Positions 20,343 through 30,349 of a DNA stretch of 64,000 nt are shown here, in pieces. The notes under the pieces are model-generated. The model had not been told where the DNA came from, made no database searches, and saw only the letters and a list, made by a program, of their open reading frames with translations. The position numbers and the translations under genes are program-made. The stretch covers positions 124,001 through 188,000 of the forward strand of contig NZ_CDBW01000016.1 in the NCBI RefSeq assembly GCF_000820145.1. The letters run 5' to 3'. Position 1 is the first letter of the stretch. The number at the start of each line of letters is the position of its first letter. The DNA comes from Aeromonas sobria. GTDB taxonomy: Bacteria; Pseudomonadota; Gammaproteobacteria; Enterobacterales; Aeromonadaceae.

Positions 20343-22426
<2,084 letters not shown>

Positions 22427-22463
22427 ATAGCCCTCACCAAGCCTGCTGATCGCAGCACCCGAT

Positions 22464-22498
22464 AAAAGAGAACCCGGCATGGCCGGGTTCTCTTTTTT
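22464..22498. terminator. Bidirectional terminator after ligA
   Basis: AAAAGAGAACCCGGC and GCCGGGTTCTCTTTT form a long stem with a tiny loop and T-runs both ways. It separates ligA from the convergent binding-protein gene. Confidence 0.93.
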
Positions 22499-22508
22499 GT
22501 TTGGGCGG

Positions 22509-23483
22509 TCACTCACGCCAGAGGATCTTGTGGCGCCATTTGTCGGGCACGGTGAGCTGCCAGCGGGCCAGTTCGCTCTTGCTGAAGACATATTCGCCAC
22601 GCAGGGCCGCTCGCGGGGAGATGGTGCGGGGCAGGGTACCCGCCAGTATGGTGTTGATGAGGCTGGCTGCCTGTATCCCCTGATCGTTGCCGTCCAGTAC
22701 CAGTCCACCGATGGCCATTCCTTTGTCGACGGTAAATTCCCAGAAGCAAAACAGCGGCACCGGGCTGTGTTTGCTGGTCCACTCCAGTACCGTCTGCTCG
22801 TCCACATGCTTACCCTGATCATCGACCAGCGTGTGGTAGAGACCGAGGAAGATCGCCTGATAGCCGTTCTTCTTGGCGTTGAGCACCGCCTCCTGCCAGA
22901 GGCTGTAGTCGCCCATCAGCTGGCTATTGACCCGGGTTTGGCCGACCCGCAGTTCGGTCTGGGTCTTGAATTCATCCTCGATGGCAGTGAGCGCGACATT
23001 GCTGGAATCAAACAGCACCAGCGCCTTCTTGATACCACCCATCAGCTGGCTCATCTCGCTGATGTTGCGTTTGAGCAGGGGGCGTTCCAGCACGCCGGTG
23101 ATCTTGGGGTGGCCGACAAAGCCCTTGAGGCGGGGGTTCTCGTTCATGCCGAGAAAGACCACTGGGGTGCCCAGTGAGGCGATCTCGTTGGCCAGATAGT
23201 TGATGGCATTGTCATCCCCCAGTACCACCAGATCCGGTTTGCTCTTGAGATAGAAGTCGATGGCCCGTTGGGCGATCTCATCAAACTCCTCCCGCGGATG
23301 GCGTTTGGTATCCATATAGAAGTGAGAAATCTGATGTTCCCCATCTAATCCGTCCAGCAAGCCTTTGTTATAACTCTGGTCCCAGCGGTATTCGGGATGG
23401 TAACTGCTGATCACCAGAATATGGGCGGCATAGAGCGGTAAAGATAGGCTGGTCAGCAGCAGTAACAGCAGCGACTTGAGCAT
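22509..23483 (-). CDS. Periplasmic binding-protein-like protein
   Basis: The 324-residue product begins with a clear signal peptide (positive start, poly-Leu core, cleavage after YAA near 19). The rest has the alternating strand/helix pattern of a type I periplasmic binding protein, like the ABC_sub_bind family (HILVISSYHPE, PDLVVLGDDNA, TPVVFLGMNEN). There are no permease or ATPase genes next to it, so it may be an orphan receptor feeding a sensor or a distant transporter. The ligand is unknown. GGAG precedes the ATG by 5 nt. The family is inferred from motif style, not a search. Confidence 0.7.
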   Translation of the reverse strand: MLKSLLLLLLTSLSLPLYAAHILVISSYHPEYRWDQSYNKGLLDGLDGEHQISHFYMDTKRHPREEFDEIAQRAIDFYLKSKPDLVVLGDDNAINYLANEIASLGTPVVFLGMNENPRLKGFVGHPKITGVLERPLLKRNISEMSQLMGGIKKALVLFDSSNVALTAIEDEFKTQTELRVGQTRVNSQLMGDYSLWQEAVLNAKKNGYQAIFLGLYHTLVDDQGKHVDEQTVLEWTSKHSPVPLFCFWEFTVDKGMAIGGLVLDGNDQGIQAASLINTILAGTLPRTISPRAALRGEYVFSKSELARWQLTVPDKWRHKILWRE

Positions 23484-23727
23484 AACGGCTCCGGTATCAA
23501 GGGATAGTGTGTGCCTGCTCAGTATGTGTGGTTTTAGCTGGCACTGTCATCCCGAAATTGGTGCGGCGAGACGCGATTTATTTTCAGGTCTCAGGATCGG
23601 ACGCCAGCCCGCACCATGCTTGAGGTTTGATTCGATTGGAGCCCTTTGTGGTTGGTCGTGAACTGTCCCGCTAGCTGAAAAACCTGTTCTGGATCAAGAA
23701 ATGAGGAGGCGCTTTGGTGCCTAATAG

Positions 23728-23743
23728 ACACCACATATGGGCA
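23728..23743 (+). promoter_or_regulatory. NrdR box 1
   Basis: ACACCACATATGGGCA resembles the NrdR consensus (ACACWATATATWGTGT as recalled), with its left half strongest. Together with box 2, centred 32 bp away, it fits the paired-box rule for NrdR repression of ribonucleotide reductase genes. Confidence 0.6.
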
Positions 23744-23759
23744 TGCATTCGTTTTTAAT

Positions 23760-23775
23760 CCCTATATGTTGTGTT
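23760..23775 (+). promoter_or_regulatory. NrdR box 2
   Basis: CCCTATATGTTGTGTT has the ATAT core and a good right half; its reverse complement starts AACACAACATATAG. The 32-bp centre-to-centre distance from box 1 equals about three helical turns, the spacing typical of NrdR. Confidence 0.6.
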
Positions 23776-23929
23776 ATTAAGCTGTGCATAAGCTGTTCCC
23801 TTCCTATCTTCAGCCCGGGTTTGTCAAGCCTCGGCTGAATTTATTTGTGTCCAGGATGAGACGCCGGGAGGGGGGCCCAACAAGGGTGAGCCAAGGGCAG
23901 ATTGCCTGGCCTTTTAACGGGGAAAATCG

Positions 23930-26047
23930 ATGAAACCGGTTGTGATCAAACGTGACGGATGTCGCGCACCATTCAATGCCCAGCTGATTGCAGAGGCGGT
24001 CAGCCGTGCGGCAGAAGCGGTCAATCAGGCCAGTTCGGCTCTGGCACTGCGCATCTCAAGCGCGGTCAGTCAGGAGCTGGAAGGGCGTGGTGAAGTCGAT
24101 ATCCACGAGATCCAGAACCGGGTCGAAAACCACCTGATGGCCTCCGACGACAAGGCCATCGCCCGTGCCTATATCGAATATCGCCACGATCGGGATCAGG
24201 CCCGCGAGGCGCGCGGTCGTCTGGCGCAGGAGATCCGTGGTCTGGTCGAGCAGACCAACGCCGCCCTGCTCAACGAAAACGCCAACAAAGACTCCAAGGT
24301 GATCCCGACTCAGCGCGACCTGCTGGCCGGTATTGTCGCCAAGCACTATGCCACCAGCCACATGCTGCCCCGTGATGTGGTTCAGGCTCACGAGAGCGGT
24401 GATCTGCACTTCCACGATCTCGACTACTCCCCCTTCTTCCCGATGTTCAACTGCATGTTGATCGATCTGAAGGGGATGCTGACCCACGGCTTCAAGATGG
24501 GCAATGCGGAGATCGATACCCCGAAATCGATCAGCACCGCCACTGCCGTGACTGCCCAGATCATCGCCCAGGTGGCGAGCCACATCTATGGCGGCACCAC
24601 CATCAACCGCATCGACGAAGTGCTGGCGCCCTATGTGACCATCAGCTGGCAGAAGCACCGTGAAGTGGCCGAAGAGTGGGGCATTGCCGATGTGGACGCC
24701 TACGCCATGGCCCGCACCGAGAAAGAGTGCTACGACGCCTTCCAGTCGCTTGAATACGAAGTAAACACCCTGCACACCGCCAACGGTCAGACCCCGTTCG
24801 TCACTTTCGGGTTTGGCCTGGGCGACTGCTGGGAGTCGCGCCTGATCCAGCGCGCCATCCTCAGCAACCGTATCGCTGGCCTTGGCAAGAACAAGAAGAC
24901 CGCGGTGTTCCCGAAACTGGTGTTCGCCATCAAGGATGGCCTCAACCATAAGGTCGGCGACCCCAACTACGACATCAAGCAGCTGGCGCTGGAGTGTGCC
25001 TCCAAGCGGATGTATCCGGATATCCTCAACTACGACCAGGTAGTGAAGGTAACCGGCTCCTTCAAGACCCCCATGGGCTGCCGCTCCTTCCTTGGCGCGT
25101 ACGAGGAGAATGGTGAGCTGATCCACGAAGGCCGTAACAATATTGGCGTTGTGAGCCTCAACTTGCCGCGTATCGCGTTGAAATCCCGTGATGAAGCGGA
25201 CTTCTGGGATCGTCTGGATGCCGCCCTGCGGGTGGCCAAGAAGGCGCTGATGTACCGCATCGAGCGGCTCGACGGGGTCAAGGCTCGGGTTGCGCCGATC
25301 CTCTATATGGAAGGGGCCTGTGGCGTGCGTCTGAAAGCAGACGACAACGTCAGCGAGATCTTCAAGAACGGCCGCGCCTCTATTTCGCTCGGTTATATTG
25401 GGGTGCACGAGACCATCAACGCCCTGTTTGGCGGCGAGACCCATCTGTTCGATAGCGAGACGCTGCGCCAAAAGGCGATCGCCATCATCGCGCGTCTCAA
25501 GGCGGCGACCGATGCGTGGAAGGACGAGACCGGCTACGGTTTCAGCCTCTACTCCACCCCGAGCGAGAACCTCTGCACCCGTTTCTGCCGCATCGATGCC
25601 AAAGAGTTTGGCGTGGTATCCGGCGTGACCGACAAGGGTTACTACACCAACAGCTTCCACCTCGATGTGGAGAAGCAGGTCAACCCGTACGACAAGCTGG
25701 ACTTCGAGGCGCCCTATCCGCCCATCGCCAGCGGCGGCTTCATCTGCTACGGCGAGTACCCCAACATCCAGCACAATCTGGAAGCGCTGGAAAACGTCTG
25801 GGACTACAGCTATGACAAGGTGCCCTATTACGGTACCAACACACCCATCGACGAGTGCTACGACTGCGGCTTTACCGGCGAGTTCGAGTGCACTTCCAAG
25901 GGCTTTACCTGCCCGCGCTGCGGCAACCACGACCCCGCCAAGGTGTCGGTGACCCGCCGTGTCTGCGGCTACCTCGGCAGCCCGGATGCGCGCCCCTTCA
26001 ATGCGGGCAAGCAGGAAGAAGTGAAGCGCCGCGTCAAACATATGTGA
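23930..26047 (+). CDS. nrdD: Anaerobic ribonucleoside-triphosphate reductase (class III)
   Basis: NrdD reduces ribonucleoside triphosphates to dNTPs without oxygen, using a glycyl radical and formate. The 705-residue product has an N-terminal ATP-cone (about 3-95), the large barrel domain, a four-cysteine zinc site (CYDC ... CPRC near 643-665) and the radical loop RVCGYLG with Gly680, matching E. coli Gly681 in position. GGGGAAAA lies before the ATG. nrdG follows 100 bp downstream, and two NrdR boxes lie upstream. Confidence 0.97.
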   Translation: MKPVVIKRDGCRAPFNAQLIAEAVSRAAEAVNQASSALALRISSAVSQELEGRGEVDIHEIQNRVENHLMASDDKAIARAYIEYRHDRDQAREARGRLAQEIRGLVEQTNAALLNENANKDSKVIPTQRDLLAGIVAKHYATSHMLPRDVVQAHESGDLHFHDLDYSPFFPMFNCMLIDLKGMLTHGFKMGNAEIDTPKSISTATAVTAQIIAQVASHIYGGTTINRIDEVLAPYVTISWQKHREVAEEWGIADVDAYAMARTEKECYDAFQSLEYEVNTLHTANGQTPFVTFGFGLGDCWESRLIQRAILSNRIAGLGKNKKTAVFPKLVFAIKDGLNHKVGDPNYDIKQLALECASKRMYPDILNYDQVVKVTGSFKTPMGCRSFLGAYEENGELIHEGRNNIGVVSLNLPRIALKSRDEADFWDRLDAALRVAKKALMYRIERLDGVKARVAPILYMEGACGVRLKADDNVSEIFKNGRASISLGYIGVHETINALFGGETHLFDSETLRQKAIAIIARLKAATDAWKDETGYGFSLYSTPSENLCTRFCRIDAKEFGVVSGVTDKGYYTNSFHLDVEKQVNPYDKLDFEAPYPPIASGGFICYGEYPNIQHNLEALENVWDYSYDKVPYYGTNTPIDECYDCGFTGEFECTSKGFTCPRCGNHDPAKVSVTRRVCGYLGSPDARPFNAGKQEEVKRRVKHM

Positions 26048-26067
26048 GCGCACAAGCGATGAAGAGC

Positions 26068-26094
26068 TGGCCCCTGACTCAAGGGGCCATTTTC
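26068..26094 (+). terminator. Hairpin between nrdD and nrdG
   Basis: TGGCCCCT and AGGGGCCA enclose a 6-nt loop and are followed by TTTTC. It resembles a leaky terminator that would lower nrdG relative to nrdD. Confidence 0.6.
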
Positions 26095-26147
26095 ATTGGA
26101 GGGCGGCAGCCATGCCGCTGTCCCGTGAACGAGGCAGGAAACAAGCG

Positions 26148-26657
26148 ATGCACTACCACAAATACTACCCGGTCGATGTGATCAACGGCCCCGGCACCCG
26201 CGCCACCCTGTTTGTTTCGGGTTGCGAGCATCAGTGCCCGGGCTGCTATAACCAGAGCACCTTGCGGCTCGATGGCGGTCAGCCGTTCGATGAGGCGATG
26301 AGCGATCGCATCATTGCGGATCTCAACGACACGCGGATCAAACGGCGAGGTCTGTCGCTCTCCGGCGGCGATCCGCTCCACCCGGCCAACGTGCCCCACG
26401 TGCTGGCGCTGGTAAAGCGGGTACGCGCCGAGTGTCCGGGCAAGGATATCTGGTGCTGGACCGGTTATCGGCTCGGCGAGCTCTCCGCTGCCCAGCGCGA
26501 GCTGGTTGCCTTGCTGGATGTGCTGGTGGATGGCCGCTTTGAAAAAGCGCTGGCGGACCCGGGTCTGCTGTGGCGTGGCAGCAGCAATCAGCAGATCCAT
26601 GACCTCAATGGCTGGCGTGAAACGGGTGAGCGGATCCCCTGTCTGGTTTGCAGTTGA
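26148..26657 (+). CDS. nrdG: Anaerobic ribonucleotide reductase activase NrdG
   Basis: NrdG is the radical-SAM enzyme that makes the glycyl radical on NrdD. The product (169 residues from ATG 26148, with AGGAA upstream) has the CxxxCxxC iron-sulfur motif CEHQCPGC at about 26-33, and SGGDP binding residues near 72. It is about 15 residues longer than E. coli NrdG, with a C-terminal extension ending in CLVCS that could bind metal or be inert. It is cotranscribed with nrdD through a weak hairpin. Confidence 0.95.
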   Translation: MHYHKYYPVDVINGPGTRATLFVSGCEHQCPGCYNQSTLRLDGGQPFDEAMSDRIIADLNDTRIKRRGLSLSGGDPLHPANVPHVLALVKRVRAECPGKDIWCWTGYRLGELSAAQRELVALLDVLVDGRFEKALADPGLLWRGSSNQQIHDLNGWRETGERIPCLVCS

Positions 26658-26721
26658 AGCCCGGGATGTTTATGGTTAGCCCATCCCTGTTTCGACGACA
26701 TCATTGACGAGGAGAGCCGAG

Positions 26722-26892
26722 ATGAACAATCTGCTCAAGATCCTGCTGGCCATTTTCCTGCCCCCTGTGTGTGCTTTTATTCAGGTGGGTTTTAGCCTGC
26801 ACTTTTTAATCAACATTGTGCTGACCCTGCTGGGCGGTCTGCCTGGCATGGTTCATGCGCTCTGGCTGGTGGTGAGCGACAAGCGTGGCTGA
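26722..26892 (+). CDS. YqaE/Pmp3 family small membrane protein
   Basis: The 56-residue protein has two hydrophobic helices (about 4-24 and 30-50) with the conserved ILLAIFLPPVCAF and LLGGLPGMVHALW segments of the Pmp3/YqaE proteolipid family. Family members sit in the inner membrane and are often stress-induced; their exact job is unclear. ATG 26722 has GGAGAG before it. The gene is free-standing, ending in a strong terminator. Confidence 0.85.
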   Translation: MNNLLKILLAIFLPPVCAFIQVGFSLHFLINIVLTLLGGLPGMVHALWLVVSDKRG

Positions 26893-26925
26893 TGCCACCG
26901 GCTGACTAATGAGCCCATTGACGAT

Positions 26926-26957
26926 AAAAGGGCCAACCTCTCGGGGTTGGCCCTTTT
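26926..26957. terminator. Terminator after the yqaE-like gene
   Basis: AAAAGGGCCAACC and GGTTGGCCCTTTT form a 13-bp stem with T-run. Confidence 0.9.
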
Positions 26958-27070
26958 GTTCATGTTCATACGAATACTTTTTCGTTAGGATGGGTGACTG
27001 ACCAATTGGGGCGCGCGTTGAGCGTCCTGCAGTCCGGCAACAAGAGCCGGCAAAGAACAGGGAGCGTTAT

Positions 27071-27463
27071 ATGAAGTGGAAAGTCGCAGTATGGTCAGGT
27101 CTGGCAGTGACACTGTTGTTGGGGTGCTCATCCCGTCAGGAGGTGGCGCGCGAGCGCGCTCCGATCGTTATCCCCCTTGAGCAGCTTTCCAGCTACTGGA
27201 TTCAGGAAAATAAGTGGTCATGGTTCGGTGATGCTCAACCGGTATTGCCTGCCAAACCGGTCAAGGGGTTTGTGGAAGTGCGTTACCAGATCGACTCCAA
27301 CGGTACGCCAATCAAGCCGGAAGTGGTGGCCGCTGATCCCCCCGGCGAGCTGGAGCAGAGCGCGCTGGCGACCCTTTCGCGGATCCGCTATAGCCCGGCA
27401 GAGGGCAACCCGGATGCCATTCCGGTCGAGGTGATCAACCGCTTCGACATCGAGATCAACTGA
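27071..27463 (+). CDS. Lipoprotein with TonB C-terminal-like domain
   Basis: The 130-residue product starts with a lipoprotein signal peptide with lipobox LLGC (Cys19). Residues about 65-128 look like the TonB/TolA C-terminal fold: KGFVEVRYQIDSNGTP, then LEQSALATLSRIRYSPA and a final strand. There is no membrane anchor or proline-rich spacer, so it is not an energy transducer itself; it may be an outer-membrane lipoprotein that borrows the fold. Function unknown. It is bounded by terminators on both sides. Confidence 0.75.
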   Translation: MKWKVAVWSGLAVTLLLGCSSRQEVARERAPIVIPLEQLSSYWIQENKWSWFGDAQPVLPAKPVKGFVEVRYQIDSNGTPIKPEVVAADPPGELEQSALATLSRIRYSPAEGNPDAIPVEVINRFDIEIN

Positions 27464-27495
27464 TCCCCCCGGCACTCTGATACCAGCGAAACAGA

Positions 27496-27522
27496 GACCC
27501 CGGCCAGGCCGGGGTCACGTTT
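27496..27522. terminator. Terminator between convergent lipoprotein genes
   Basis: GACCCCGGCC and GGCCGGGGTC form a perfect 10-bp stem, with a modest T-rich tail (ACGTTTA). Confidence 0.75.
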
Positions 27523-27877
27523 ATTGCTGTTTGCAGTCACGATAGACGGTCTGCCACTCACCGTTTTTGTCACGCATCTCGACAAAGCCCTCGCTCCCCT
27601 TGTTCCACCAGACGGCCTCATGCTCGTCCGTATAGCGGGCACCGGAGGCCGAGATGGCCTGGGGCAGGGTGTAATCCTTGCCATCGGGCAGCGACAGCTT
27701 GATAAAGCCGAGGCTCTCGTCGGAGAGGGAGAAGTAGCGCACCTGCACCTTCTTGCCCTGCTCGCACTGGTAGCTGACCGGCTCGCCACCGGTGACGGAG
27801 AGGGAATTACCCTGATTGCAGCCAGCGAGCCCCCCCATCGCCAGCATGCCGATGGTCATCATATGAGCTTTTTTCAT
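27521..27877 (-). CDS. mliC: MliC-family lysozyme inhibitor lipoprotein
   Basis: The 118-residue product has a lipobox LAGC (Cys20) and the compact beta-barrel pattern of membrane-bound c-type lysozyme inhibitors: VSYQCEQGKKVQVRYFS, LPDGKDYTLPQAISASGARY, and a C-terminal Cys that could pair with Cys36. Such proteins protect peptidoglycan from host lysozyme. Start 27877 fits the signal peptide; a 20-residue longer reading does not. The symbol is by family; orthology is not proven. Confidence 0.8.
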   Translation of the reverse strand: MKKAHMMTIGMLAMGGLAGCNQGNSLSVTGGEPVSYQCEQGKKVQVRYFSLSDESLGFIKLSLPDGKDYTLPQAISASGARYTDEHEAVWWNKGSEGFVEMRDKNGEWQTVYRDCKQQ

Positions 27878-27976
27878 GATTGCAGTCCCATTTATGTCAT
27901 CCGAGCATGAGACTAACAGCTTGATGATGATCTGCAATGGCTGCTCTGGCGTCTGCGTCGGTAGTTGTCCGGATCC

Positions 27977-28849
27977 TCATGCCAGCGCAGGTTCGGCTCG
28001 GAGGGTATTTGCCTCCGGTTGGGCCAGCACCCCTTCCAGAATGTCGAGGATCTGGCTGTCGATGGTCTCATCGAACTTGCGAGCGAACAGATGATCGCTT
28101 TGCAGCAGGGCCGTGGCATCTTCCGCCAGATAGTCCCGTGGCCTTAGCTTGATGTCTCCCATGGGGATCCAGTCGATGGCCCGCTTGTCGTCGTTGACGA
28201 TGCGGCCCTGATAGCTGGTGTTCATGATCACTGTCTGGAAGAACCCCTCATCGGCGATCAGGGTGTTCTGGTAGAAGCTTTTGAAGCGATCCACCTCGGG
28301 GCTGTGGCTGACAAATTCACAGAATGCGCGGCTCAGGATCATCCACTGGTTGCCAATGTAGGGGATGACCCCCTCCAGATAGGGGCGGGTGGCGACCTGT
28401 TCACAGATCAGTTCCCGCTCAGTCTCGGTCACATAATGATCGATGCGGTGTAGCGTATCGGGGCGCAGCTTGCGCTGATCGAGTACTTTGAGGAAATCTT
28501 TGCCGCTGTGATCGCGCAAGAAGCTGTGGATTTGCTCCTGAGTGCGCAGCGGAAAGTCCTGGGCGCTCAGATTGATGAAGAACTCCCATTCCACACCCTG
28601 TTTCAGCAGTGCCGCTATGCCGCGCAATTCGGCATCCACCAGACTGTACCCTCCCCACAGCGCATTCTTACTCGCGAGCAGCGAGGCATTGGAATAATCG
28701 CTGAGGAAGCTGGCGATCTCCTGCTGCAGCTCTGGGCCCGAGCTTTTATCGACGTGGATCAGGTAGTGATTACTGTCGTGGTAAATCGCCTTGAACAGGC
28801 GCTTGAACTGGTCGGGATAGCGATGAACCAGAATGAAGTAGGCAATCAT
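27977..28849 (-). CDS. Glycosyltransferase family 14 (beta-1,6-GlcNAc-transferase-like)
   Basis: The 290-residue protein has no signal or membrane segment. Motifs such as AYFILVHRYPDQFKRL, YLIHVDK, WGGYSLVDAEL, FFINLSAQDFPLRT and GNQWMILSR match the GT14 core-2/I-branching family, which in bacteria also has xylosyltransferase-like members. The donor is probably a UDP-sugar. No polysaccharide or capsule genes surround it, so the acceptor is unknown. Start 28849 is the first residue of the conserved core; an earlier in-frame start (28969) adds 40 unconvincing residues. The SD is weak (AGGA). Confidence 0.8.
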   Translation of the reverse strand: MIAYFILVHRYPDQFKRLFKAIYHDSNHYLIHVDKSSGPELQQEIASFLSDYSNASLLASKNALWGGYSLVDAELRGIAALLKQGVEWEFFINLSAQDFPLRTQEQIHSFLRDHSGKDFLKVLDQRKLRPDTLHRIDHYVTETERELICEQVATRPYLEGVIPYIGNQWMILSRAFCEFVSHSPEVDRFKSFYQNTLIADEGFFQTVIMNTSYQGRIVNDDKRAIDWIPMGDIKLRPRDYLAEDATALLQSDHLFARKFDETIDSQILDILEGVLAQPEANTLRAEPALA

Positions 28850-29251
28850 GGCGGTGTGTCCTGTGTTGGCGGCAGGGCAGCGCCAAACAGCAGGCAGCCT
28901 CAGGCGAATGGCTTGAAGCGGGTTCCCGTCGGGCTGACCATTGTCGCAATAAAAGAGAGTGAAACGCATATGGCAACAGTGAGAGCAGGCTGCGACAGGG
29001 GAGATGCGCCTTATGGCATCGGGTCAATACAGCCGATCTGGCAACGTCAGGTTGAGGATGAGAGGGGGGCAAGGGGTGCCCAGGCGGGTGACTCTTTTGC
29101 ATGACAAGCTGTCATCAGGTGCAGAGCGCAAGCAGCCGGTAAGTGAGGGGGCACAGTAGCACGGTTCGGGCGGGCGGCGTCATATATCGCCGCTGCCAGA
29201 TGAAAACTGTTCAATGGAGTCCGGATTTGGCCTCTACATCCCGACCGGAAA
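28850..29251. other. Intergenic region upstream of the GT14 gene
   Basis: About 400 bp with no supported gene. The only structure noted is an exact 6-3-6 inverted repeat, ATGACAAGCTGTCAT at 29101-29115, which might be an operator for the GT14 gene. Long ORFs reading across this region do not look like proteins. Confidence 0.5.
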
Positions 29252-30349
29252 TCAATAGCCAAAGCGGGTCGCCTCGCAGCGGTTGAGCAGCCGGTGGACG
29301 AGGTAGCAGGCCAGCAGGGTGACCACGATGGCAAACAGGATGCTGCTCACCCGGTAGAGGGCGCTAAACACCAGATCGTTACCCGGGGTTAGGTATTGGC
29401 CAAACAGGATTCCTAGGGTGGTGAGGGCGCCAAAGCCGACCCCCGAGCCGCCCGCCTCCTTGACGTGGGCATGGCTGAACAGCATGGCGCCGAGCCACAG
29501 CAGCGGGGCGACCAGCAACAGTTGCCCTGACCAGTCATAGAGCACCAGCTGGCCAAGTAGGCCGAAAGTGACCCCCAGCAAGGTGCCCATCGCCCGTTTG
29601 CGGGCATAACTGAGGGCGCCGTTCCAGTGCATGGGGAACAGCACCAGCAAGGTCGTGGCCTGGGCAGACATGGAGTCGCGCAGGTCAAACACCTGAAATA
29701 CCAGAAATGACAGGGTGGCTACCGTGGCGCCCAGCAGCGCCTCATGGCGCATCCGGTGCGGCGCCTTGGGGGCAGAGGTGGGCTTGGGTCTGGCTTCCAC
29801 ATCCGGGATCAGCATGGTCATCAGATAGGCGATCAGCACCGACAGTACGCTCGCCCAGATATTGTTGAGGATCAGGTCGTTGAGGTCGGTCTGCGGATAG
29901 CTGGCAAAGTGCAGCATGATGCTGAGGCTCAGCACCCCGTTGGCCCCGAACAGAAACAGGCTACCCCGCGACATGGCGGCGAAGCGGTAGAGAAACAGCA
30001 GAAAGGCGATGGGGGTCATCAGCGCCGGATGGCTGCCAAACAGCCCTCCCAGCAGGCCGACCTCCACACCACAGACCACCGCCGCCGCGATCAACTGGCG
30101 CGCGGCATGGCCATTCATCACCGGCACCATCCCCAGTAGCAGCACGGGAGTGACCGTGTAGAAGACCCCGTAACCCCAGCCAAACAGCTTGCAGAGCAGA
30201 AAGCCCGTGGTGCAGCCAAAGGCGATGCGCAGGCACTGGCGCAGCTCGTTGCCGGTGAGGGGCCGATACCAGAGGTGGGTGGCAGCCCCACCGCTGGGGT
30301 GGGCCGCGGCGGTATTGGCCGACGGGTGAGTGGCGTTGTTAGTAGACAT
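29252..30349 (-). CDS. FUSC/DUF2955-type inner-membrane efflux protein
   Basis: The 365-residue protein has about ten hydrophobic spans in two blocks (about 38-165 and 200-360) joined by a short basic loop, the layout of the DUF2955/aromatic acid exporter (FUSC) group. With an HlyD-type periplasmic adaptor immediately upstream (11-nt overlap at 30339-30349), it most likely forms a PET-type efflux pump. The substrate is unknown; aromatic acids or amphipathic drugs are usual for the group. It is the last gene of a MarR-controlled operon. Confidence 0.8.
   Translation of the reverse strand: MSTNNATHPSANTAAAHPSGGAATHLWYRPLTGNELRQCLRIAFGCTTGFLLCKLFGWGYGVFYTVTPVLLLGMVPVMNGHAARQLIAAAVVCGVEVGLLGGLFGSHPALMTPIAFLLFLYRFAAMSRGSLFLFGANGVLSLSIMLHFASYPQTDLNDLILNNIWASVLSVLIAYLMTMLIPDVEARPKPTSAPKAPHRMRHEALLGATVATLSFLVFQVFDLRDSMSAQATTLLVLFPMHWNGALSYARKRAMGTLLGVTFGLLGQLVLYDWSGQLLLVAPLLWLGAMLFSHAHVKEAGGSGVGFGALTTLGILFGQYLTPGNDLVFSALYRVSSILFAIVVTLLACYLVHRLLNRCEATRFGY

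Larger units (their letters stand above)
23484..23929. other. Promoter region of nrdD
   Basis: No gene is convincing in this 446-bp stretch; a 61-codon reading at 23476-23661 lacks a ribosome site. It contains two NrdR-type boxes (separate entries). No full FNR palindrome was found. Confidence 0.6.

Noticed and set aside
23476..23661. A 61-codon ORF upstream of nrdD
   Set aside because: No ribosome site; overlaps the start region of the opposite gene.
24056..26053. A 665-codon ORF on the minus strand opposite nrdD
   Set aside because: It mirrors the codon bias of nrdD, has no ribosome site and no recognisable motifs; nrdD is certain.
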